This document shows, in pieces, positions 33,101 through 40,195 of a stretch of 40,195 nt of DNA. The translations under genes and the position numbers were made by a program. Within the stretch, counting starts at the first letter, position 1. The number at the start of each line of letters is the position of its first letter. This DNA comes from an uncultured Clostridia bacterium. Lineage in GTDB: Bacteria > Bacillota > Clostridia > Monoglobales > Monoglobaceae. The notes under the pieces were generated by a model, which did not search any database, was not told the origin of the DNA, and saw nothing but the letters and a program-made list of their open reading frames with translations. The stretch lies in contig CANQQJ010000034.1 of the NCBI GenBank assembly GCA_947625905.1, positions 1-40,195 of the forward strand, given 5' to 3'.

Positions 33101-33385
33101 ATGAACGGCAGTGAATTTTTGGGTATGCTTATCGTGGCGCTGGTGTCTGTGGGCGGATTCGCCGGGCTGCTGCTCAAATGCTTCAAGCCTATAAGCGACC
33201 TGAATATGAACATTGTGCGTTTGACCGACGCCATCGACCAGCTGAACCGTAATTACGACAAGCACGAGAGACGGCTCAACTCTCACAGCAGAGAGCTCGA
33301 CGAGCTGGCCGGGATACTCAGCAAGCACAGCCAGGAGCTGGGGCGCCACGACGAGCGCCTGAAGGCCCTGGAGTGCAAAGAATAA
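33101..33385 (+). CDS. Small membrane-anchored coiled-coil protein
   Basis: The 94-residue protein has one N-terminal transmembrane helix (FLGMLIVALVSVGGFAGLLL) followed by a heptad-rich basic/acidic coiled coil with recurring R-x-x-x-H-S-x-E-L pattern (residues ~45-92). AAAGGTG lies 7 nt before the ATG at 33101. The layout recalls phage-type XhlA-like or holin-associated small proteins, but no phage genes are nearby. Function is unknown. It is followed by a strong terminator. Confidence 0.75.
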   Translation: MNGSEFLGMLIVALVSVGGFAGLLLKCFKPISDLNMNIVRLTDAIDQLNRNYDKHERRLNSHSRELDELAGILSKHSQELGRHDERLKALECKE

Positions 33386-33390
33386 AAATT

Positions 33391-33427
33391 GCCGCGGGTT
33401 TTTTCGGACCCGCGGCAAAAATTTTTT
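33391..33427. terminator. Bidirectional terminator between convergent genes
   Basis: GCCGCGGGT (33391-33399) pairs perfectly with ACCCGCGGC (33408-33416), then AAAAATTTTTT. The stop codon of the minus-strand gene (33426-33428) sits in the T-run. Confidence 0.85.
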
Positions 33428-33869
33428 AAAACAGATTTCTTTCGATTATCTCGGCGCAGTCGCGGATATACTCGGCGCAGGGGCGCTTTTTGTAGTATTC
33501 CGCGGTGCGCGCCTCGGGGCTCGGCCCGTTGTCCTTCGGCAGGGCGCTGCCCAAAAGCTCGCGGCAGATCAGCGAGCCGTTTTTTTCTTTAAACTCGCCC
33601 GCCATTTTTTGGACCGCCGCGTACACCTCGCTTCGGGTCTTGACATCGCCCGCCTCGCCTTTGCCGAGTTTCAGCCCCGCGGCCATCGCCATTGCCGACA
33701 CCGCGCCGCAGGTCAGGCGCAGGCGGCTCATGCCTCCGCCTAAGCCTTCCGAGAATTTCATCGCCGTTTTTTCGTCAATTCCGAAACGGTCGGCAAACGT
33801 GCAGACCACCGCCTGGGCGCAGTTCATTCCGCTTAAAAATAATTCTTTCGCTCTGTCGGGCGCGCTCAT
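33426..33869 (-). CDS. C_GCAxxG_C_C family redox-type protein
   Basis: The protein is 147 residues from the ATG at 33869, or 149 from 33875. It has the family's cysteine pattern: NCAQAVVC, CGAVSAMAMAAGL, ICRELLG and RPCAEYIRDCAEII. Such proteins are common in anaerobes, sometimes as selenoproteins, and are thought to bind metal or act in redox chemistry; the function is not established. The ATG at 33875 overlaps the upstream gene's stop as ATGA, while AAGGGG is 7 nt from 33869 and only 1 nt from 33875. I prefer 33869; coupling to the upstream gene is likely either way. Confidence 0.88.
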   Translation of the reverse strand: MSAPDRAKELFLSGMNCAQAVVCTFADRFGIDEKTAMKFSEGLGGGMSRLRLTCGAVSAMAMAAGLKLGKGEAGDVKTRSEVYAAVQKMAGEFKEKNGSLICRELLGSALPKDNGPSPEARTAEYYKKRPCAEYIRDCAEIIERNLF

Positions 33870-33871
33870 GT

Positions 33872-34984
33872 TCATTCCCCTTCCGTCTCTCCTCCGTTAA
33901 AGTAATCGTATGTCATTCTTGACACGGTTTGTATAGTATCGACTCCGCTCGCCATATCTCCGTTGCCTATCACGCATATAATATAGTCGCAGGCGGGCGA
34001 ATACACTATCGCCGCGTCTCCCTCGACTTTATTGTTCTCTCCGGTCTTGTTGGCGACCACGGTCCCCTCGGGCAGCGATTCGGGGATCTTCCATGTCCGC
34101 GTCTGGCGCAGCAGCAGGCTCAGCATCTCGTCGCTGGCCTCTTCCGAAATTAGCTCCCTGTCATATATCTTCTCGAGGAGCAGCCCGCAGTCCATGGGCG
34201 ACGTAAGGTTTGACGCGATATATATCGCGTATTGGCCGCGTTCGTCAACAAGCTCGGACATGTGCCGTGTGTTGTTAAAGCCCATAGATTTGATGAGCTC
34301 GTCGCTTTTTTCAAATCCCTTCACCGTGCTGCCGCCGCCGAGAATATTTGTCAGGCGGTTAAAGGCGTCGTTGCTGCTTTCGGTTATCATCAGGTCAAGG
34401 TTTTCCGTTATCTCGTCGGTCTTGGCCAGCGAGCCGTCGTTTATCGCCGAGTACACCGCGTTCATGCAGAACAGCTTTATCAGACTGGCGCTTGAATACG
34501 GGTGCTCGCCTATCGACAGATACTCGTTGGTGTCCGTCCGCTTTACAAAGACGCCCCAGTCGCCCGCGCGCTCGGATAAGTATTCGACGATCCCGGTTTT
34601 CAGTTCTTCAAGACTCTCCCTTGAGGGCGGGTCGCTTGACCAGCCGCTTTCGATATAAGCCGCGGCTTCGGTTTTCTTTATGTATTCGCCGTGACCCTCC
34701 GAATTGTAAAGAAGAACCACCGGCTCGGTGAACCAGCCGTCGCTTAAATAAAGATCGGCGTCGCTTTGATAGACGCAGGAAACCGAATCGTCGGCGCGGT
34801 AAATATTGATGACGGGCGCGTCGTACCAGCCGTCGCTCAGGTACGCGTCTATGTCCCTCGCGGGGACCTCGAGGCTTTCGCCCGGGCGGTACACCGTCGC
34901 GGTCCTAAAGTATTCTTGTGCGAAAGTGACCGCCGTTATCAGCAGCGGCGCGATTATTAAACAAACAAGCATTTTTCGCTTCAC
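33872..34984 (-). CDS. Secreted class-A beta-lactamase-like serine hydrolase
   Basis: The 370-residue protein has a signal/anchor segment (KMLVCLIIAPLLITAVTFA). Two or three short N-terminal repeats follow, centred on YLSDGW (residues 48-53 and 79-84, with a weaker IESGW). The penicillin-recognising domain has SxxK at Ser167-Lys170 (SASLIK), SxN at 203-205 and KTG at 313-315. I cannot find a convincing E-x-x-L-N omega loop, so deacylation may be poor and a PBP-like or esterase role is possible. The start is GTG (34982-34984) with AAAGGAG 8 nt upstream, better than the upstream in-frame ATG at 35065. Its stop overlaps the C_GCAxxG start. Confidence 0.87.
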   Translation of the reverse strand: MKRKMLVCLIIAPLLITAVTFAQEYFRTATVYRPGESLEVPARDIDAYLSDGWYDAPVINIYRADDSVSCVYQSDADLYLSDGWFTEPVVLLYNSEGHGEYIKKTEAAAYIESGWSSDPPSRESLEELKTGIVEYLSERAGDWGVFVKRTDTNEYLSIGEHPYSSASLIKLFCMNAVYSAINDGSLAKTDEITENLDLMITESSNDAFNRLTNILGGGSTVKGFEKSDELIKSMGFNNTRHMSELVDERGQYAIYIASNLTSPMDCGLLLEKIYDRELISEEASDEMLSLLLRQTRTWKIPESLPEGTVVANKTGENNKVEGDAAIVYSPACDYIICVIGNGDMASGVDTIQTVSRMTYDYFNGGETEGE

Positions 34985-35146
34985 GGCCAATGCTCCTTTC
35001 GAGTTGATAATTTGTCGTATTTTGCGGTACATTGACATTATATCAGAAGAAAAAATTTTTTTCAAGCTTTATTATGGTCAAGTTTACCGCATACAAAAAA
35101 TAAAAAATACTTTGTTTGGCTATAACGTACAAATTCCAAAAAATGC

Positions 35147-35174
35147 TTGACAAACGGGGATAATGTGTTATAAT
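35147..35174 (+). promoter_or_regulatory. Str-operon promoter upstream of rpsL
   Basis: TTGACA (35147-35152), a 16-nt spacer and TATAAT (35169-35174). The leader contains a hairpin, TTGGGCG-TAGTG-CGCCCAA (35189-35207), ending 26 nt before the SD. Confidence 0.85.
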
Positions 35175-35246
35175 ATTAAAGTCGCTCATTGGGCGTAGTG
35201 CGCCCAAATGGCGGCGAGCAAATTTATATGTACGGAGGTGAACATA

Positions 35247-35657
35247 TTGCCAACATTTAACCAATTAGTAAGAAGGGGCAGATCAACGGTTGAGAAAAAG
35301 TCAACGGCTCCCGCGCTGCAGAAGGGTATGAATACCATCAAGAAGCGCCCGACAGATCAGTCCTCTCCCCAGAAGAGAGGCGTTTGCACTTCGGTAAGAA
35401 CCATGACGCCCAAAAAGCCGAACTCGGCGCTGAGAAAGGTTGCCAGAGTGCGTCTTACAAACGGTATTGAGGTTTCGGCGTACATTCCCGGAATCGGACA
35501 CAACCTGCAGGAGCATAGCGTTGTTATGATTCGCGGCGGACGTATCAAGGACCTCCCCGGTGTGCGTTATCACATCATCCGCGGTACGCTTGATACCTCG
35601 GGAGTTGATACCCGCAGACAGGGCAGATCGAAGTACGGCACAAAGAGACCCAAGTAA
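35247..35657 (+). CDS. rpsL: 30S ribosomal protein S12
   Basis: The 136-residue S12 begins [12 protein letters not shown] and contains the decoding-site loop [20 protein letters not shown] and the conserved [30 protein letters not shown]. The lysine in PKKPNSA, the usual streptomycin-resistance position, is wild type. The start codon is TTG (35247-35249) with GGAGGTG 6 nt upstream; an in-frame GTG at 35238 overlaps the SD and is less likely. It is the first gene of rpsL-rpsG-fusA-tuf. rpoB/rpoC are not upstream; instead a minus-strand serine hydrolase is found, so the operon starts at its own promoter. Confidence 0.98.
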   Translation: MPTFNQLVRRGRSTVEKKSTAPALQKGMNTIKKRPTDQSSPQKRGVCTSVRTMTPKKPNSALRKVARVRLTNGIEVSAYIPGIGHNLQEHSVVMIRGGRIKDLPGVRYHIIRGTLDTSGVDTRRQGRSKYGTKRPK

Positions 35658-35756
35658 GTCTCGGCCGTGCGGAATTAAATGTGTGCACTATGTTTATATA
35701 TAAAAATTTATATATGGCCTATGTGCGCGACAGTGTATCAAAAGACATTGAGTACC

Positions 35757-35777
35757 TTAGCGGTGATAAGCCGCTAA
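35757..35777 (+). promoter_or_regulatory. Hairpin just before the rpsG SD
   Basis: TTAGCGG (35757-35763) pairs perfectly with CCGCTAA (35771-35777) in the rpsL-rpsG intercistronic region, 8 bp before AGGAGG. In other bacteria S7 represses the str operon by binding between rpsL and rpsG, so this may be the equivalent site. An AT-rich stem (35692-35715) lies upstream. Confidence 0.4.
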
Positions 35778-35798
35778 TGAAGTAAGGAGGGGAAGAAA

Positions 35799-36269
35799 GT
35801 GCCTAGAAGAGGTCATATTGCCCGTCGAGATGTTTTGCCCGATCCTGTTTACAACAGCAAGATCGTAACAAGACTGATCAACAACATCATGCTCGACGGA
35901 AAGAAGGGCGTAGCTCAGAGAATAGTTTATGATGCTTTTGATATCATAAAAGAAAGAACGGGAAAGAATCCCGTTGACGTTTTTGAGGACGCCATGAACA
36001 ATGTTATGCCGGTCTTAGAGGTAAAGGCGCGCCGTATCGGCGGAGCCAACTATCAGGTGCCTATCGAGGTAAGACCCGAGAGACGCCAGACACTGGGACT
36101 CAGATGGATAACACAGTTCTCGAGACAGCGCGGCGAAAGAACGATGGCCGAGAGACTCGCAAACGAGCTCATGGACGCCACAAACAGCACAGGCGGCGCG
36201 TACAAGAGAAAAGAAGACACTCACAGAATGGCAGAAGCCAACAAGGCTTTCGCAAGCTTCCGCTGGTAA
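35799..36269 (+). CDS. rpsG: 30S ribosomal protein S7
   Basis: The 156-residue S7 starts [17 protein letters not shown] and has the conserved [29 protein letters not shown] and [18 protein letters not shown] blocks. It nucleates assembly of the 30S head by binding the 16S 3' domain. The start is GTG (35799) with AAGGAGGGG 6-9 nt upstream. The following 282-bp gap to fusA is unusually long for this operon because it holds repeat elements. Confidence 0.98.
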   Translation: MPRRGHIARRDVLPDPVYNSKIVTRLINNIMLDGKKGVAQRIVYDAFDIIKERTGKNPVDVFEDAMNNVMPVLEVKARRIGGANYQVPIEVRPERRQTLGLRWITQFSRQRGERTMAERLANELMDATNSTGGAYKRKEDTHRMAEANKAFASFRW

Positions 36270-36270
36270 T

Positions 36271-36374
36271 CTCGCTGTGAAATTTCACCCGTCTTTACCG
36301 CTTCGTCGTCCTTGCGTATCTCGATACGCGGCGGGCGGCCCAGCAGGAAAATCCGGGCAAAATTTCTTTGCGAG
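36271..36374. repeat. About 104-bp imperfect palindromic element inside the str operon
   Basis: The ends CTCGC (36271) and GCGAG (36374) are inverted, followed by matching AAATTT...CCCG / CGGG...AAATTT arms, and the centre is GCGTATC-TC-GATACGC (36314-36329). This is a MITE- or BIME-like snap-back structure without coding capacity, immediately after the rpsG stop. Confidence 0.75.
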
Positions 36375-36508
36375 ATCCGAAAACGTTCGGATAAGCGCAC
36401 GAGCAAACTGAAATGAGTGTTACAAAATTATACAGCAAGATCAGACATTATGGAATTTGACAACGTAATGTTTTTGCGAATGATCCGCGAATGGCGTTTC
36501 TATTCGCT

Positions 36509-36534
36509 ATTCACTAATCGCTAATCACTACGTT
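36509..36534 (+). repeat. 26-bp dispersed repeat, copy 2
   Basis: It starts ATTCACTAATCGCTAAT and ends ACTACGTT, with 24 of 26 bases matching 32994-33019. It lies just before the fusA SD, so it is part of the rpsG-fusA mRNA. Confidence 0.75.
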
Positions 36535-36551
36535 GTTGGAAGGAGTTTTTT

Positions 36552-38633
36552 ATGGGTAGAGCGTTTTCATTAGAGAAAACCAGAAATATAGGCATCATGG
36601 CTCATATTGATGCCGGTAAGACGACAACCACCGAGCGTATTCTGTTCTACACAGGCCGCGTTCACAAGATAGGCGAGGTGCACGAAGGCGCCGCCACGAT
36701 GGACTGGATGGAGCAGGAGCAGGAGCGTGGTATCACGATTACTTCGGCCGCCACCACGGCGCAGTGGAAGAACCACAGGATCAACATTATCGACACGCCG
36801 GGACACGTTGACTTCACCGTTGAGGTCGAGCGTTCGCTCCGCGTGCTGGACGGCAGTGTGACGGTCCTCTGCGCGAAGGGCGGCGTTGAGCCGCAGTCTG
36901 AGACCGTTTGGCGTCAGGCTGACAAATATCAGGTACCCAGAATGGTTTACGTCAACAAGATGGACATCATGGGCGCCGATTTTTACAACGTTGTTGACAT
37001 GATGAAGGAGCGCTTAAAGTGCAACGCGGTCCCGATACAGCTCCCCATAGGAGCCGAGGACGAGTTCAAGGGCCTCATCGACCTGATCCAAATGAAGGCG
37101 TATGTATACTACGACGAGCTCGGACAGGACGAGAGAGTTGAGGAGATCCCCGCGGACATGGTCGACAAGGCCGCCGAGTACAGAGAGGCGCTGCTTGAGT
37201 CTGTTGCCGAGACCGACGAGACGCTCATGGATAAGTACCTCGAGGAAGGCGAGCTCACCGAGCAGGAGATAAAAACAGCGATCCGCAAGGCGACTATAGC
37301 CAACGAGATGGTTCCCGTGCTGTGCGGCTCGTCCTACAGAAACAAGGGCGTGCAGAACATGCTCGACGCGGTCATCGACTTTATGCCGTCGCCGCTGGAC
37401 GTTCCGCCGATCACGGGCACGGTTCCCAGAACCGAGGAGGAGACGGTGCGCCACGCGTCCGACGAGGAGCCTTTCTCGGCTCTGGCGTTCAAGATCATGA
37501 CCGACCCGTTTGTGGGTAAGCTGTGCTTCTTCAGAGTATATTCCGGAACCTTAAAGAGCGGTTCGCACGTGTATAACTCGGTAAAGGACAACAAAGAGAG
37601 AGTGGGACGCATCCTTCAGATGCACTCCAACCACAGAGAAGATATCGAGATGGTATATTCTGGCGATATCGCCGCGGCGGTCGGTCTTAAAAACACCACC
37701 ACGGGCGACACCCTCTGCGACGAGGATCATCCGGTAATACTGGAGTCGATGGAATTCCCCGAGCCCGTTATCCGCGTGGCCATCGAGCCCAAGACCAAAG
37801 CCGGTCAGGAAAAGATGGGCATCGCGCTTGCCAAGCTGGCCGAGGAGGACCCCACTTTCAGGACCTACACCGACGACGAGACCGGTCAGACGATCATCGC
37901 CGGCATGGGCGAGCTCCATTTGGAGATCATCGTTGACAGACTGCTCCGCGAGTTCAGAGTTGAGGCCAACGTCGGCAATCCGCAGGTATCCTACCGCGAG
38001 ACCATCAGAAAGCCCGTTCACGTTGACCACAAGTACGCGCGTCAGTCGGGCGGTAAAGGACAGTACGGACACGTTGTTATGGACATCGAGCCTCTTGAGC
38101 CCGGCGAAGGCTATATATTCGAGAACAAGATCGTCGGCGGAGCTATCCCCAAGGAGTACATCCCCGCTGTTGACGCGGGTATCCAGGGCGCTATGCAGAC
38201 GGGCGTTCTCGCCGGCTATCCGGTCGTTGACGTTAAGTGCACGCTGGTAGACGGCTCGTACCACGAGGTCGACTCGTCCGAGATGGCGTTCAAGATCGCC
38301 GGCTCGATGGCGTTCAAGGACGGCTGCAAGAAAGGCAGCTCGGTTATCCTTGAGCCTATCATGAGAGTCGTTGTCACCGTTCCCGAGGAGTACATGGGCG
38401 ACGTTATGGGAGACCTTAACGCCCGCCGCGGACAGATCCAGGGCATGGAGGCGAGAAACGGCGCTCAGGAGATCACGGCCAACGTGCCGCTTTCCGAGAT
38501 GTTCGGATACGCCACAGACCTGCGCTCGAGAACGCAGGGCCGCGGTCAGTATTCCATGGAGCCCAGCCACTTTGAGGAGCTGCCCAAGAGCATCGCCGAG
38601 AAGATCATCAAGGAAAGAGCTCAAAACGACTGA
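36552..38633 (+). CDS. fusA: Elongation factor G
   Basis: The 693-residue translocase GTPase has G1 [15 protein letters not shown], switch [24 protein letters not shown]4 NKMD, and domains II-V ending with [23 protein letters not shown]. It catalyses ribosome translocation with GTP. AAGGAG lies about 7 nt before the ATG. It is third in the str operon. It may be read from the rpsL promoter through the repeat-filled gap; no convincing promoter of its own is visible. Confidence 0.98.
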   Translation: MGRAFSLEKTRNIGIMAHIDAGKTTTTERILFYTGRVHKIGEVHEGAATMDWMEQEQERGITITSAATTAQWKNHRINIIDTPGHVDFTVEVERSLRVLDGSVTVLCAKGGVEPQSETVWRQADKYQVPRMVYVNKMDIMGADFYNVVDMMKERLKCNAVPIQLPIGAEDEFKGLIDLIQMKAYVYYDELGQDERVEEIPADMVDKAAEYREALLESVAETDETLMDKYLEEGELTEQEIKTAIRKATIANEMVPVLCGSSYRNKGVQNMLDAVIDFMPSPLDVPPITGTVPRTEEETVRHASDEEPFSALAFKIMTDPFVGKLCFFRVYSGTLKSGSHVYNSVKDNKERVGRILQMHSNHREDIEMVYSGDIAAAVGLKNTTTGDTLCDEDHPVILESMEFPEPVIRVAIEPKTKAGQEKMGIALAKLAEEDPTFRTYTDDETGQTIIAGMGELHLEIIVDRLLREFRVEANVGNPQVSYRETIRKPVHVDHKYARQSGGKGQYGHVVMDIEPLEPGEGYIFENKIVGGAIPKEYIPAVDAGIQGAMQTGVLAGYPVVDVKCTLVDGSYHEVDSSEMAFKIAGSMAFKDGCKKGSSVILEPIMRVVVTVPEEYMGDVMGDLNARRGQIQGMEARNGAQEITANVPLSEMFGYATDLRSRTQGRGQYSMEPSHFEELPKSIAEKIIKERAQND

Positions 38634-38702
38634 TTCTAACGAAATTTAGTCGGAAATTTATCACTTTTGTGCAAATATTTTAAAATTTTTCATAAAAAAG
38701 AC

Positions 38703-38731
38703 TTGAATTTTTTCAAGTTTAATAGTACAAT
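38703..38731 (+). promoter_or_regulatory. Internal promoter of tuf, overlapping a weak hairpin
   Basis: TTGAAT (38703-38708), a 17-nt spacer and TACAAT (38726-38731). The -35 lies in a hairpin, ACTTGAA-TTTT-TTCAAGT (38701-38718), which might also weaken read-through from fusA. The 173-bp gap suggests tuf is partly independently expressed. Confidence 0.6.
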
Positions 38732-38806
38732 GAGAATTGATTTTGATATTGCATAAATAAATTTTGATTAAAAATAATTATAATAAATTAAGGAGGTCAT
38801 TGTAAA

Positions 38807-40009
38807 ATGGCAAAGCAAAAATACGAAAGAAGTAAGCCCCATGTTAACATAGGCACTATCGGCCATGTTGACCATGGTAAGACAACTCTTACAGCCGCTA
38901 TCACAAAGGTTCTGGCTATGGAGGGCAAGGCTCAGTACGAGGCTTATGACATGATCGATAAGGCTCCCGAGGAGAGAGAAAGAGGAATCACTATCTCGAC
39001 CGCTCACGTTGAGTACGAGACAGAGAACCGCCACTATGCTCACGTTGACTGCCCCGGACACGCCGACTACGTTAAGAACATGATCACGGGAGCCGCTCAG
39101 ATGGACGGCGCTATCCTGGTTGTATCGGCCGCCGACGGCCCGATGCCTCAGACAAGAGAGCACATCCTGCTTTCGCGTCAGGTTGGCGTTCCCTATATCA
39201 TCGTTTTCATGAACAAGGTTGACCAGGTTGACGACGAAGAGCTGCTCGAGCTGGTTGAGATGGAGATCAGAGAGCTGCTGACAGAGTATGAGTTCCCGGG
39301 CGACGATATCCCGATCGTTAAGGGTTCGGCTCTGCAGGTTCTGGAGTGCGACTCTACAGACCCCAACGATCCTCAGTACAATTGCATCCATGAGCTTATG
39401 GACGCTGTTGACAGCTACATCCCCACACCCGACAGACAGAGTGATCTGCCCTTCCTGATGCCCATCGAGGATATCTTCTCGATCACAGGCCGCGGTACTG
39501 TTGCTACCGGCCGTGTAGAGAGAGGCACCATCAAGACCGGCGACGAGGTTGAGATCGTTGGTCTGTCCGATGAGATCCGCAAGGTTGTTGTTACGGGTCT
39601 TGAGATGTTCAGAAAGACTCTGGATTACGCCGAGGCCGGCGAGAACGTTGGCGCTCTGCTCCGCGGTGTTGCCCGCACAGAGATCGAAAGAGGACAGGTT
39701 CTGGCTAAGCCCGGTTCGATCACGCCCCACACTCAGTTCAAGGGCGAGGTTTACGTTCTGACCAAGGACGAGGGCGGACGTCACACGCCGTTCTTCACGA
39801 ACTACAGACCCCAGTTCTATTTCAGAACAACCGACGTTACGGGCGTTGTTTATCTGCCCGAGGGCACAGAGATGTGCATGCCCGGCGACAACGTTACAAT
39901 GACGGTTGAGCTGACGACGACCATCGCTATCGAGAACGGACTGCGCTTCGCTATCCGCGAGGGCGGCAGAACCGTTGGTTCGGGCGTTGTTACCGAGATC
40001 ATCAAATAG
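38807..40009 (+). CDS. tuf: Elongation factor Tu
   Basis: The 400-residue GTPase delivers aminoacyl-tRNA to the ribosome. It has G1 [14 protein letters not shown], effector region [48 protein letters not shown], and domains 2-3 with [13 protein letters not shown] and the final [16 protein letters not shown] lies about 10 nt before the ATG. Codon use is more T-ending than in neighbouring genes (GTT, GCT), consistent with high expression. It is last in the operon and followed by a terminator. Confidence 0.98.
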   Translation: MAKQKYERSKPHVNIGTIGHVDHGKTTLTAAITKVLAMEGKAQYEAYDMIDKAPEERERGITISTAHVEYETENRHYAHVDCPGHADYVKNMITGAAQMDGAILVVSAADGPMPQTREHILLSRQVGVPYIIVFMNKVDQVDDEELLELVEMEIRELLTEYEFPGDDIPIVKGSALQVLECDSTDPNDPQYNCIHELMDAVDSYIPTPDRQSDLPFLMPIEDIFSITGRGTVATGRVERGTIKTGDEVEIVGLSDEIRKVVVTGLEMFRKTLDYAEAGENVGALLRGVARTEIERGQVLAKPGSITPHTQFKGEVYVLTKDEGGRHTPFFTNYRPQFYFRTTDVTGVVYLPEGTEMCMPGDNVTMTVELTTTIAIENGLRFAIREGGRTVGSGVVTEIIK

Positions 40010-40026
40010 TTTTTGAAAATCGAATC

Positions 40027-40055
40027 AAAAGGGCAGCCCTCGGGCAGCCCTTTTT
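40027..40055 (+). terminator. Terminator of tuf / the str operon
   Basis: AAAAGGGC (40027-40034) pairs with GCCCTTTT (40047-40054), with an inner GCC/GGC stem across single A-A mismatches, ending in TTTTTG. Confidence 0.88.
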
Positions 40056-40062
40056 GAGTTTG

Positions 40063-40131
40063 TCCCCTTCCCCACCTTACGGCAGGGGAGGCAAATTTGG
40101 AAGGCTCCCCTTCCTTTAGGAGGGGGAGCTG
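40063..40131 (-). repeat. Hairpin-rich repeat related to 32862-32933, opposite strand
   Basis: GCTCCCCTTCCT (40104-40115) pairs with AGGAGGGGGAGC (40118-40129). Read on the minus strand the order CAGCTCCCCC, hairpin, GGGGAGCC, TTTGC, GCCTC, CCC matches that at 32879-32920. It is intergenic and without an ORF. Confidence 0.55.
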
Positions 40132-40195
40132 GGCATGTTATCATGTGAAGTGCAACAGTAAATAAAAATAGACAACATAGCAACTTTTGTGTAAA

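Noticed and set aside
38768..39784. A 338-codon minus-strand frame over tuf
   Set aside because: It is antisense to EF-Tu and arises from its biased codon use.

Overview
The window looks like a chromosomal segment of an anaerobic, Gram-positive member of the Clostridia, probably from a gut community. The evidence is a Firmicutes-style str operon, S-layer-homology (SLH) surface proteins, a BspA-type leucine-rich-repeat protein, copper-amine-oxidase-N domains, formate-tetrahydrofolate ligase, an oxygen-labile-type [4Fe-4S] dihydroxy-acid dehydratase, small high-cysteine peptides, and strong SD sequences with sigma-A promoters (several with 17-nt spacers). Most genes are GC-rich. Three stretches are clearly AT-rich and look accessory: 1-3060, 4930-5425 and about 9575-12120. 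No tRNA, rRNA, CRISPR array, transposase or integrase was recognised.

Layout. 1-3060: 3' part of a large secreted LRR protein. 3141-4802: ilvD (minus). 4925-5425: RelE-type toxin-antitoxin pair. 5548-9230: M20 amidohydrolase, a flavin-reductase-like protein (minus), a patatin-like lipase and a HAD phosphatase. 9260-12120: accessory AT-rich island with an XRE regulator, a 6S-like structured RNA, a secreted copper-amine-oxidase-N protein, and a cassette of promoter, structured RNA, terminator and PBECR4-like nuclease. That cassette is bracketed by two copies of a 53-bp palindromic repeat exactly 910 bp apart. 12155-16640 (minus): a lipoprotein, then fhs-mnmG as an apparent operon. 16816-17146: two tandem cysteine-rich micropeptides. 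17259-20845: ppk1 and mgtE. 20886-25862: two divergent SLH proteins sharing a 30-bp near-perfect palindrome. 26006-32662: an envelope and housekeeping run (WecG/TagA glycosyltransferase, DJ-1, 5-formyl-THF cyclo-ligase, mltG, trmR-like methyltransferase, rodA, ABC exporter). 32663-33100: dense non-coding repeats. 33101-34984: a small membrane/coiled-coil protein, a C_GCAxxG_C_C protein and a class-A beta-lactamase-like serine hydrolase. 35247-40009: str operon rpsL-rpsG-fusA-tuf with palindromic repeats inserted between rpsG and fusA.

How the genes fit together. Surface construction is the main theme: SLH proteins, a TagA-type transferase, RodA, MltG and a serine hydrolase. One-carbon folate metabolism is represented by fhs and the 5-formyl-THF cyclo-ligase. 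Translation is represented by the str operon, MnmG and a TrmR-like tRNA methyltransferase. The most unusual element is the RNA-plus-nuclease cassette at 10940-11903, whose gene order resembles that of type III toxin-antitoxin loci, although neither its nuclease family nor its RNA matches one that I recognise in that class. The 6S-like RNA about 1.1 kb upstream is the second. All identifications come from reading the sequence; no database search was run.
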